From Colwellia sp. MB02u-6 (GTDB taxonomy: Bacteria; Pseudomonadota; Gammaproteobacteria; Enterobacterales; Alteromonadaceae), in the NCBI RefSeq assembly GCF_014077095.1, contig NZ_JACGVG010000037.1:62001-126000 (forward strand): a DNA stretch of 64,000 nucleotides, given 5' to 3'. The translations under genes and the position numbers were made by a program. The notes beneath the pieces are model-generated. The model was given only the letters and a program-made list of their open reading frames with translations, had not been told where the DNA came from and searched no databases. Shown here one piece after another: positions 56,240-64,000 of this stretch (within the stretch, counting starts at the first letter, position 1; every line of letters begins with the position of its first letter).

Positions 56240-57457
56240 GTGATACGGAAAAAACAAATAATTATACCTATAGTCATTTTAATCGCCGGTTTTTTAATTT
56301 TCTTTTTATTCTCAAGTATGAAAACACCACCGGAAGAAAAAGCTGTTGTCAATAATGCCCCTATCGTTGCTGTTGAAGCGATTTTACTTGCACCAATGAC
56401 CTTACTCGTAGATTCATACGGTGTGGTTAAACCCAAATATGAAACTGAATTAGTCGCTCAAGTCAGTGGAGAAGTTGTTGAATTATCAGAAAAGTTTGTT
56501 CGTGGTGGGTTTGTTCAGCAAGGTCAGCTATTGGCCCGTATAGATCCCAGCGATTATCAAGCGGCACTCATTGAAGCCCAAGCAACCATGGCATCAGCAC
56601 AGGCATCCTTAGAACAGGAACGTGCACAAGGGCAAGTTGCTGAGCAAGAATGGCAACGTATTACTGATGCAGCGCCTACGCCGTTGAGTTTACGTAAACC
56701 GCAATTAGCCCAAGAAATAGCACGAGTAAAATCGGCACAAGCGTTTATTCTACGCGCTAAACGTAATTTAGAACGTACCGAAATTAGAGCACCTTATGAT
56801 GCGATGATCGACAGCCGCAATGTCGGCTTAGGTTCGTTTGTTGGTACCGGTAGTATGATAGGTAAATTACTCGGTACCGCCATTGCTGAGGTACGTTTAC
56901 CCGTTGCCGATAATCAATTAGAGTTTTTAATTGCACAAGGTAAAGACGCCAGTGTTAACTTAACCGGCATATTTGCTGGCCGTGAGACCTTATGGGCAGC
57001 GAAAATTGTCCGCAGTGAAGGTGTTATTGATAGCAAAAGTCGCATGAGTTATCTAGTGGCTGAAATTTTTGACCCTTATGCTCTACGAGATAACAATCAA
57101 AAAACACCACTACGCTTTGGTGCTTATGTTAAGGCAAAAATTTTAGGGGCAGCTATAGCACAAGCGGCCAGTGTGCCGCGTTACTTAGTTGAAAATAGTC
57201 GCGTTGCGCTGTTGGACAGTGAATCTAAATTACATTACTCAGTAGTAAAAATTGTTCGCGAAGATGGCCAAAATGTCATTATTTCAGGTGGTTTAGCTGA
57301 TGGCGATCAACTGATTGTGTCAGCGCTTGACTACCCAGTTGACGGGATGAAACTAGCGTTAATTACTGACCAAGCTGACAAGCTTAATGATCAGTCAGAA
57401 GATGATATTGCAAGTGAGTCGCAAGTTGCTTTAAATGACAGTGATTCAGGGGAATAA
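56240..57457 (+). CDS. RND efflux periplasmic adaptor (membrane fusion protein)
   Basis: 405 residues. GTG start, GAGG nine bases upstream. An N-terminal membrane anchor (about 7-26) lacks a lipobox. Biotinyl-lipoyl halves ETELVAQVSGEVVELSEKFVRGG and RTEIRAPYDAMIDSRNVGLGSFV flank a helical hairpin (about 108-175); beta-barrel and membrane-proximal domains follow. It partners the pump encoded 2 bp downstream. The acidic tail (DQSEDDIASES) is unusual but dispensable-looking. Confidence 0.92.
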   Translation: MIRKKQIIIPIVILIAGFLIFFLFSSMKTPPEEKAVVNNAPIVAVEAILLAPMTLLVDSYGVVKPKYETELVAQVSGEVVELSEKFVRGGFVQQGQLLARIDPSDYQAALIEAQATMASAQASLEQERAQGQVAEQEWQRITDAAPTPLSLRKPQLAQEIARVKSAQAFILRAKRNLERTEIRAPYDAMIDSRNVGLGSFVGTGSMIGKLLGTAIAEVRLPVADNQLEFLIAQGKDASVNLTGIFAGRETLWAAKIVRSEGVIDSKSRMSYLVAEIFDPYALRDNNQKTPLRFGAYVKAKILGAAIAQAASVPRYLVENSRVALLDSESKLHYSVVKIVREDGQNVIISGGLADGDQLIVSALDYPVDGMKLALITDQADKLNDQSEDDIASESQVALNDSDSGE

Positions 57458-57459
57458 CC

Positions 57460-60400
57460 ATGAGCACTCTTAAGCCTAAAAAATTGGCTGAAATTGACCA
57501 CAGTATTGACACACATAGCGGTATTATAGCTTGGTTTGCTCGTAATAGTGTCGCCGCCAACTTATTGATGATTTTTATTTTAGTGGGTGGTTTACTCACC
57601 ATTCAAACCATCAACAAACAAATGTTTCCGCAAGTTAAGATCAATTGGATTTCCTACACAGCGCCATACCCTGGAGCCGCGCCACAAGAAGTTGAAGAAG
57701 GCATAACCATTAAAATTGAAGAGGCATTGGATACGGTTCAAGGCCTTAAGCGTGTTATTACTTATTCAAACCGTAACTTTTCTAACGGTTGGTTTGAAGT
57801 TGAGTTAGATTATGATCCTCAAGTCGTGTTGGAAGAAGTTAAATCAGCAATAGACTCAATCTCTAGCTTTCCTGATGGCATGGAGCGAATCAAAGTCGAG
57901 CGGGAAAAATTTCGTCAAGAAGTGATGTATCTGAGTTTATATGGCGATCTAACCAACGGCGAATTAAAAGAGCTTGGCCGTAAAGTTCATAATGAAATTC
58001 AGCAACTGCCTGCGGTTAATATCTCTGATTTATTTAGTGGTTTAGATTATGAAATTTCGATTGAAGTCAGCAAAGATAAGCTGCGAGAGTATGACTTAAG
58101 TTTTAATGATATCGCCAATGCGGTGCGCAGTTCTTCTCGTAATATGTCAGCGGGACAAATCCGTGCAGAAAATGGCTATATTAACCTACGGGTAGAAAAT
58201 CAAGCTTATCGAGGGTATGAGTTTGAACAAATTCCAGTGGTAACTTTAGCCGATGGCACGCGTATTGTGCTAGGCGAAATTGCCACTATTATTGATGGCT
58301 TTGAAGAAGGTCTACAATATTCTAAGTTCAACGGTGAAAACTCAGTCACCTTATTTATTGGTGCCGCTGATAACCAAAGCATCACAGATATTGCCAATGT
58401 GGTGAAAAAATACGTTGAAGAAAAGTCAGCAATATTACCGGCAGGGGTCAAGTTAGAAACTTGGGTTGACATGACTTACTACCTCGAAGGTCGCTTAAAC
58501 ATGATGGTAGACAACATGAAAAGTGGTGCTGTGTTGGTATTTTTAATGTTGGCGCTATTTTTGCGCGTGCGCTTGGCTTTTTGGGTCATGATGGGCTTAC
58601 CGGTTTGTTTCCTCGGTACTTTATTCGTCATGCCACTTGAGTTTGTTAACGTCACCATCAACGTTATTAGCTTGTTCGCCTTCATTTTAGTATTAGGCAT
58701 TGTGGTTGATGACGCGATTGTTATGGGGGAGAGTGCTCATGAAGAAATTGAAGAACATGGCCATAGTACCGACAACGTTATTCGTGGAGTCAAGCGTGTT
58801 GCTATGCCGGCCACTTTTGGTGTTTTAACAACGATTGCGGTATTTTTGCCATTTCTTTTTGGTGAAGGGCCATCTTCAGCGTTTGGTAAAGCTATTGGCT
58901 CTGTGGTGATTTTGTGTTTAATTTTTTCTTTGATCGAATCTAAACTTATTTTACCTGCGCATTTAGTTAAAATGAAAATGAAAGCATTTAACCCTAAAAA
59001 TCCGATTGATAGATTACGCGCCTGGATTGATAGCAAGTTAAAAAGCTTTATTGAGCATGTTTATAGCCCGGCTTTAGCGATATTTATTGAATATCGTTAT
59101 GGGGTATTAATGTTTTTTATTAGCTTAATGCTCATCAGTGGTGGTTTGTTTAGTGGTGGTTTTGTTCGTTTTGTTGGCCAGCCTAAAATTCCACATGATT
59201 TTCCGCGTGTTACTGTGGAAATGAATGTTGATGCTTCTGAACAAGCGACCTTAGATACCTTGCTAAATATTCAAGGGGTTATTAACCGCATTGATCAAGA
59301 AATTACCGAGCAATACGGTAATTCAATGATCTCTGATATGCAGGTTGATTTGCGCAGCAGAACCAGTGGCCAGTTAATGGTGAAGTTAGTGATACCTGAA
59401 TTACGGCCGATGGATACTTTTGAGCTGGCTGATTTATGGCGTAAAGCTATTCCAAATTATCCCGGCGTTAAATCATTCACCATAGGAGACAATTTATTTG
59501 GTGGTGGCCGAGAAGATGGTGATATTGCCTTTAGATTAGAAAGTCAAAATGATGCAGAATTACTCGCAGCAGCAAAAGAATTAAAAACTAAGCTTAACTC
59601 ACTTAAGGGCATTGGTGATGTCAATGACAGCCGCCAAACTAGTGCTAAAGAGGTGCAATTTGAATTAAAGCCGCTAGCCTATAGTTTGAATTTAACCTTA
59701 GCAGACATTGCCTCACAAGTGAGTTATAGCTTTTATGGTTTAGAAGCGCAGCGCATTTTACGTGACAGTGAAGAAGTGAAAGTTATGGTGCGATACCCGC
59801 TTGAGCAACGCAGCTCTGTGGGTCATGTTGATGATGTGATGATACTAGCGCCCAATGGTGCGGAATTACCCTTATCTGAACTGGCGATTATTACCTTACA
59901 AGATGGTGTGACAAGTATCCGCCGTGAAAATGGTAATCGTACTATTAATGTTTGGGCCAGTGTTGATGCGAATCAGGTCGAACCGTTTAAAGTGGCTAAT
60001 GATATTCAAGATAATTTCATGCCAGAATTGTTAAGAAAATATCCCCAAGTTAACAGTGAAGTAACCGGCAGTATTCAAGAAGAAATGGATAGTGCAGATA
60101 ATCAATTACGCGATTTTGTCATCTCAGTAATGATTATATTTTCATTGCTAGCGATACCGTTAAAGTCATATTCACAGGCGCTGATGATTATAGTGGTTAT
60201 TCCCTTTGGTGTTATTGGCGCAGTTATTGGCCACTTTATTTTAGGGATGGACTTAAGTAATTTATCTGTTTTGGGAATACTAGCAGCTGCCGGGGTAGTG
60301 GTGAATGACTCACTCGTTATGGTTGATTATGTTAACAATGCTAGAAAACGTGGCGAACGCTTAAAAGATGCAGTGATGCATGCGGGTAGTAAACGATTTA

Positions 60401-60663
60401 GAGCCATCATGTTAACGTCAATTACTACCTTTATTGGTTTAGTGCCGATTATCTTCTTTGAAGTGAGTGCACAAGCACAAATTGTGGTTCCAATGGCGGT
60501 GTCACTAGCTTTTGGCGTGCTATTTGCCACGATAGTAACGCTAGTACTTATTCCTTGCCTTTACCTTATTGTTGAAGATATTAAAGTATTATTTAAGCGC
60601 AATAAAGAAGTGCCTTTAGCTCAGGCGCCAGTGTCTAATAATATTAGCAATGAAAGCTTGTAG
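57460..60663 (+). CDS. RND-family efflux permease (AcrB/HAE1-like)
   Basis: 1067 residues, 12 membrane helices with two large periplasmic loops. The TM4 acidic pair is present in LGIVVDDAIVMGES (Asp417, Asp418). At the TM10 place where AcrB has Lys940 this protein has Asn949-Asp950 (AGVVVNDSLVMVDY), the pattern of a separate RND subgroup, so the proton relay probably differs. The substrate cannot be told from sequence. No TolC-type gene is adjacent, so it likely uses a shared outer-membrane channel. Confidence 0.92.
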   Translation: MSTLKPKKLAEIDHSIDTHSGIIAWFARNSVAANLLMIFILVGGLLTIQTINKQMFPQVKINWISYTAPYPGAAPQEVEEGITIKIEEALDTVQGLKRVITYSNRNFSNGWFEVELDYDPQVVLEEVKSAIDSISSFPDGMERIKVEREKFRQEVMYLSLYGDLTNGELKELGRKVHNEIQQLPAVNISDLFSGLDYEISIEVSKDKLREYDLSFNDIANAVRSSSRNMSAGQIRAENGYINLRVENQAYRGYEFEQIPVVTLADGTRIVLGEIATIIDGFEEGLQYSKFNGENSVTLFIGAADNQSITDIANVVKKYVEEKSAILPAGVKLETWVDMTYYLEGRLNMMVDNMKSGAVLVFLMLALFLRVRLAFWVMMGLPVCFLGTLFVMPLEFVNVTINVISLFAFILVLGIVVDDAIVMGESAHEEIEEHGHSTDNVIRGVKRVAMPATFGVLTTIAVFLPFLFGEGPSSAFGKAIGSVVILCLIFSLIESKLILPAHLVKMKMKAFNPKNPIDRLRAWIDSKLKSFIEHVYSPALAIFIEYRYGVLMFFISLMLISGGLFSGGFVRFVGQPKIPHDFPRVTVEMNVDASEQATLDTLLNIQGVINRIDQEITEQYGNSMISDMQVDLRSRTSGQLMVKLVIPELRPMDTFELADLWRKAIPNYPGVKSFTIGDNLFGGGREDGDIAFRLESQNDAELLAAAKELKTKLNSLKGIGDVNDSRQTSAKEVQFELKPLAYSLNLTLADIASQVSYSFYGLEAQRILRDSEEVKVMVRYPLEQRSSVGHVDDVMILAPNGAELPLSELAIITLQDGVTSIRRENGNRTINVWASVDANQVEPFKVANDIQDNFMPELLRKYPQVNSEVTGSIQEEMDSADNQLRDFVISVMIIFSLLAIPLKSYSQALMIIVVIPFGVIGAVIGHFILGMDLSNLSVLGILAAAGVVVNDSLVMVDYVNNARKRGERLKDAVMHAGSKRFRAIMLTSITTFIGLVPIIFFEVSAQAQIVVPMAVSLAFGVLFATIVTLVLIPCLYLIVEDIKVLFKRNKEVPLAQAPVSNNISNESL

Positions 60664-60690
60664 GGATAACGTTTTAAAACTTAAAACTAA

Positions 60691-60717
60691 AGAAGCCATC
60701 GCAATGTGATGGCTTCT
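60691..60717. terminator. Convergent terminator between the RND gene and the oxygenase gene
   Basis: Perfect 10-bp stem AGAAGCCATC/GATGGCTTCT with a 7-base loop. The minus-strand side is followed by a T-rich tract; the plus-strand tail is weak. Confidence 0.75.
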
Positions 60718-60748
60718 TATTAAGTTAAGCTAGTTAATTTATCAGCTA

Positions 60749-61588
60749 TTATTTTACGCCCAGCTCTTTTAATCTCTCTAATAAGTAACTCGCATGAGTG
60801 TGCTTTTCTGACAAGACCACTTCATTACGTGGATGTAAGAATAATGGTAAAGAAATACGTGATTTAGTGGCATTATCCCCTGTTGGATTAATCACTCTAT
60901 GACTGGTTGATGGAAAATAGCCTTGCGATGCCTCCTGCAGCATATCACCGATATTAACAATTAAATGACCAAAGTCAGCTGGCACATCTAGCCATTCACC
61001 ATCTTGTGCTTTTACTTGTAAACCAGGCTCGTTGGCTGCGGGTAAAATAGTAAGCAGGTTGATATCTTCGTGTGCGGCGGCACGAATAGCGCCGGGTTCT
61101 TCTGTACCGTTTAATGGTGGATAATGGAGAATGCGTAACAAGGTGTTTGGCGTATCTTTAATCATCTGCGACAGCGGCTCAGAATAGTGTTTAGTGACTT
61201 CTGGTGGGCTACATTTTTCTACCCAATCAAGTAACTCACTCGCTAGATCTGAAGCCATTTTATAATAATTAAGAATATCAGTTTTCAGTTGTGCTGGAAT
61301 GCGTCCCCAAGGGTAGACATGATAATATTCTTTAATATCTTTTTTGTTATGACCTTTGGCGGTTTCTGATATTTCAGGGGCAAAATAACCATCTTGCTTT
61401 TCAGGATCAAAGGCAAAGCTTTGTTTCTCCTCTTGAGAGAAAAAGATATACCAATCTTGATATATTTTATCGACTAAAGCTTGTTGAATTGGATGGTTAG
61501 TTAACACACCAAAACCTGTATTTCGTAAACTTTCAACAAATTTTTCTGCGGCATCACTTGCCTGATAATCAATAACTTGTACTTGCAT
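60749..61588 (-). CDS. 2-oxoglutarate/Fe(II)-dependent oxygenase, isopenicillin N synthase-like
   Basis: 279 residues. DIOX_N region (GFGVLTNHPIQQALVDKIYQ) then the jelly-roll with HED (AAAHEDINLLTIL) and a distal His (STSHRVINP) as iron ligands. Arg in SRISLPLFLHP would bind 2-oxoglutarate. Housekeeping members of this family are widespread in marine gammaproteobacteria with unknown substrates. It stands alone; the start ATG follows AGGGAAAT. Confidence 0.88.
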   Translation of the reverse strand: MQVQVIDYQASDAAEKFVESLRNTGFGVLTNHPIQQALVDKIYQDWYIFFSQEEKQSFAFDPEKQDGYFAPEISETAKGHNKKDIKEYYHVYPWGRIPAQLKTDILNYYKMASDLASELLDWVEKCSPPEVTKHYSEPLSQMIKDTPNTLLRILHYPPLNGTEEPGAIRAAAHEDINLLTILPAANEPGLQVKAQDGEWLDVPADFGHLIVNIGDMLQEASQGYFPSTSHRVINPTGDNATKSRISLPLFLHPRNEVVLSEKHTHASYLLERLKELGVK

Positions 61589-61935
61589 AATATTTCCCTA
61601 ATGCTTAATCTTTATCTTGGGTATTATACCTATTGAAATAATTTTCGCTAACTGATCCATCTATGTGTACCAGAAGTATCATATCTTCCAGTTAAAGATA
61701 CGCTAGCTACAAATACATAAGTTACCGATATATAAGTTAAAGGAAAAGTGGCGAATTGACTCTCGTTGGTGAAAAAGCCAGTAATAATGCTTATTTTACT
61801 TTAGGTTAAATAACTTACTGTGTATCGAGTTTGTACAGTTTTTACCTAACACAGGGATATTGTATTGTTCATAACCATCTAACCCATCGGTTATTATTGG
61901 TTATAAATTAATTTTGTAAATAAAAGAGAAGTAAG
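61589..61935. other. Divergent spacer between the oxygenase and lipoprotein genes
   Basis: 347 bp, AT-rich, with loosely repeated ATAAGTTA near 61720-61740. No clear promoter, dyad or small gene was supported. Confidence 0.5.
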
Positions 61936-62223
61936 ATGATAAAAAACCTGGTTATGATAGTTTCCTTCGTGGTGTTTTTTTCAGCATGTAGTATCAATAA
62001 TAGTGCTTGTGAAGATGTAACCATAGCCGCAGAGCAAGTACAGCAATGTCAGTCATTGCATAAAAAAATTATTAACACTAAAAATAAACCTTTGATACGC
62101 ACAGAGTTGGAACGCAGATACCAACAAGATTGTATTGATATTCGCTACTATCGAGACGACAAACAAGCTGGAGTTTGTGGCAATAAAGCAGAAGTTGTTG
62201 AGTCTCAAAAAATTAGCCAGTAA
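61936..62223 (+). CDS. Small lipoprotein of unknown function
   Basis: 95 residues with a lipoprotein signal (MIKNLVMIVSFVVFFSAC, Cys18 as the lipid site; the residue at +2 is Ser, predicting outer-membrane sorting). Five further cysteines (in NSACED, QQCQS, QDCID and GVCGN) suggest disulfides. GAAGTAAG before the ATG. The function is not recognised. It is upstream of the GAF-GGDEF gene by 121 bp. Confidence 0.72.
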   Translation: MIKNLVMIVSFVVFFSACSINNSACEDVTIAAEQVQQCQSLHKKIINTKNKPLIRTELERRYQQDCIDIRYYRDDKQAGVCGNKAEVVESQKISQ

Positions 62224-62344
62224 AAGCAAATTTTTAGCTATATGTATTACCTGTTTTTTGTTACTTTAAAGTGTATTTAAAAAAATCGGGACATATAACC
62301 TGCCCCCCATAATAAAAATTTAACTGTGCGGTATGGTGTAAAAG

Positions 62345-64000
62345 TTGACGAGTTCATTAGATTCATTAGATCCATTAGCTAATTTAAATGCAGATTCGGC
62401 AAAAGAATCTCTTACATTACTGAACGAGTATCAAAAGCTTCAAGACCGCTACACCACCTTATTGACACTGAACCAATTATCAATTGATTGTGTTGAGCTG
62501 AGTGAATTCTTTAAACAAGTTCATCACGCGATTGCTACTGTGATGAGTGCCAATAACTTTTACATCGTGCTATATGAACAAACATTATCCACCTTAGAGA
62601 TTGTTTATCATATTGATGAAAAAGACAAAATGGCTCTGGGTGTTTACCCTATGGATGACTTTAAAGGTTCAATGACAAACTACGTTATTGAACAAGGAAA
62701 AGCTTTATTGGCGACACCAGAAGTTATTGCACAACTAGCGCAAGAAAAAAAAATTAAGTCTATCGGAGCCACAGGCATCGATTGGCTTGGTGTGCCTTTA
62801 ATACATGATGGTTTTGTTATTGGGCTTATGGCCGTGCAAAGTTATTCTGCAGCAACCCGCTATCAAGAGTATGAACGAGATTTACTGGAATTTGCCGCTC
62901 AACATATTGTTACCGCATTAACACGCTTACAGGATCGAGAGCGATTACAAGTCGCGGTTAATGCACGTACGCAAGAACTAATGGCACAAATTCGCGATCG
63001 AGAGAAAGCGGAGTTACTGCAAGAGTCGTTATACCGAATTTCAGAACTCACCAATGATTCCGATTTAGATATTGATACTTTTTACGACATGGTGCACAAC
63101 ATTGTTGGACAGTTAATTAATGCAGAAAATTTTTATATTGCTAACTATAACCAGGTAGATGATGAACTATTTTTTGCTTATCTCCTCGACCATGGTTGTA
63201 ATAGCACCGAGCAAGATTATCAACCAAGAAAACTGTCAAACCACTTTACTGAATTAGTCTTAAGAAGTGGCGAAACTGTGTTGCTAGATCAGCAAGCTAT
63301 GTTCGCGTTACATCAACAAGGTAAAACCATTAAGCCAGATGTTAATGTTGTATCATGGCTTGGTGTGCCATTAGTTCATTCGGGTGAAATGCTCGGTGCT
63401 ATGGTTTTACAAAGTTACCAGCAAGCAATATGCTTTACTGAACAAGATGCTGAGTTATTGCGATTTGTTTCACGGCATGTGGCCTCAGCGATGAATCGGC
63501 GTAAAATTACTTATAATGAGCGCAAAGCGCATGAACTGTTAGAACACCAAGTAAAGCTGCGCACTGCCGATTTAGAAGACGAAATTAAACAGCGTAAAGC
63601 AGCCGAAAAAAAACTGCAGCATGCTGCCTCACACGATATTCTCACCGGTTTACCTAATCGAGCCGTATTTATTGAACTATTAAATAAGGCTATTGCCCTT
63701 AATAAACGGCAACCAGAATTTAAATTTGCTGTTTTTTTCCTAGATTTAGACCGCTTTAAAATAGTCAACGACAATTTAGGCCATCAAGCAGGTGACCTTT
63801 TATTGCAAAAAATTGCTCGAGCGTTAGTTGATGTGGTCAGAGGCAATGACACTGCTGCGCGGTTAGGTGGTGATGAATTTGTTATTTTAATAGAAAATAT
63901 AGAGAGCATTGCTAAAACATATGAAATTGCCGATCGAATAACAGCCTTGTTATCTTCAGCATTTATCATTGAAAATCAGACCATATTTATAGGTACCAGC
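62345..64000 (+). CDS. GAF-GAF-GGDEF signalling protein, C-terminus cut by window edge
   Basis: The frame is open for 552 codons from TTG 62345 to the window end; an in-frame TAA lies six bases upstream, so TTG is the only early start, with GGTG as a weak ribosome site. Two tandem GAF domains (about 45-195 and 230-380, sharing WLGVPL(I/V)H) are joined by a coiled coil. A second coiled coil follows, then GGDEF with HDILTGLPNR, DLDRFKIVND and the active-site ARLGGDEF. Probably a soluble diguanylate cyclase. An EAL domain may follow beyond the edge. A 9-bp repeat encodes its start. Confidence 0.9.
   Translation, partial: MTSSLDSLDPLANLNADSAKESLTLLNEYQKLQDRYTTLLTLNQLSIDCVELSEFFKQVHHAIATVMSANNFYIVLYEQTLSTLEIVYHIDEKDKMALGVYPMDDFKGSMTNYVIEQGKALLATPEVIAQLAQEKKIKSIGATGIDWLGVPLIHDGFVIGLMAVQSYSAATRYQEYERDLLEFAAQHIVTALTRLQDRERLQVAVNARTQELMAQIRDREKAELLQESLYRISELTNDSDLDIDTFYDMVHNIVGQLINAENFYIANYNQVDDELFFAYLLDHGCNSTEQDYQPRKLSNHFTELVLRSGETVLLDQQAMFALHQQGKTIKPDVNVVSWLGVPLVHSGEMLGAMVLQSYQQAICFTEQDAELLRFVSRHVASAMNRRKITYNERKAHELLEHQVKLRTADLEDEIKQRKAAEKKLQHAASHDILTGLPNRAVFIELLNKAIALNKRQPEFKFAVFFLDLDRFKIVNDNLGHQAGDLLLQKIARALVDVVRGNDTAARLGGDEFVILIENIESIAKTYEIADRITALLSSAFIIENQTIFIGTS

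Overview
The window looks like chromosomal core DNA from a low-GC marine gammaproteobacterium of the Alteromonadales, most like Colwellia or a close relative such as Thalassotalea or Cognaticolwellia. The evidence is the AT-rich sequence, the E. coli/Vibrio-like gene orders (zapE/zapG-degQ, rplM-rpsI-petABC-sspAB, motX-rnr-rlmB, rpsF-priB-rpsR-rplI, msh-mreBCD-maf-rng-yhdP-tldD) and a complete-looking MSHA type IV pilus locus. No rRNA, tRNA, CRISPR array, prophage or intact insertion sequence was seen. The genus is inferred from recalled family similarity, not from a search.

Layout. 1-3.9 kb: degQ (cut by the window edge) and zapG on the minus strand, divergent from zapE and an unrecognised secreted protein. 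3.9-9.8 kb: rplM-rpsI, a 950-bp gene-free stretch with a degenerate 77-bp direct repeat, the cytochrome bc1 operon petABC, then sspA-sspB. 9.8-14.8 kb (minus): pyrB-hemL and clcA-hemJ. 14.8-18.8 kb: a DUF6776-type protein, erpA behind a well-matched IscR type 1 operator, an M28 peptidase, and the sodium-motor protein MotX. 18.9-24.3 kb: rnr, a repeat-like element, rlmB, and the S6/PriB/S18/L9 operon with an S6:S18-type leader. 24.7-42.1 kb: the MSHA locus. mshH (a catalytically degenerate GGDEF-EAL protein) is separated from mshI by an antisense PLP enzyme; then mshI, mshI2, J, K, L, M, N, E, G, F and a pilin block mshB, mshA, a second mshA-like pilin, mshC, D, O, P. No mshQ was found. 42.7-54.1 kb: mreBCD-maf-rng-yhdP-nitrilase-tldD. 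54.1-64 kb: an S1-domain RNA-binding protein, a TerB-like protein, a two-gene RND efflux operon, a 2OG-Fe(II) oxygenase, a small lipoprotein, and a GAF-GAF-GGDEF protein running off the end.

Functional themes. These are cell envelope and shape (mre, yhdP, zap), surface attachment and motility (MSHA, MotX), c-di-GMP (MshE with an intact tandem MshEN motif, degenerate MshH, and the terminal diguanylate cyclase), and iron/heme/respiration (erpA, hemL, hemJ, petABC). No wholly new multi-gene system was found.

The best leads are two EF-hand-like loops in the minor pilin MshD, the IscR operator/promoter of erpA, and the missing mshQ with a duplicated major pilin. Others are perfect long hairpins without T-tracts, a ClC transporter with Val at the internal proton-glutamate position, and short direct repeats of unrelated sequence placed just upstream of several surface and motility genes.
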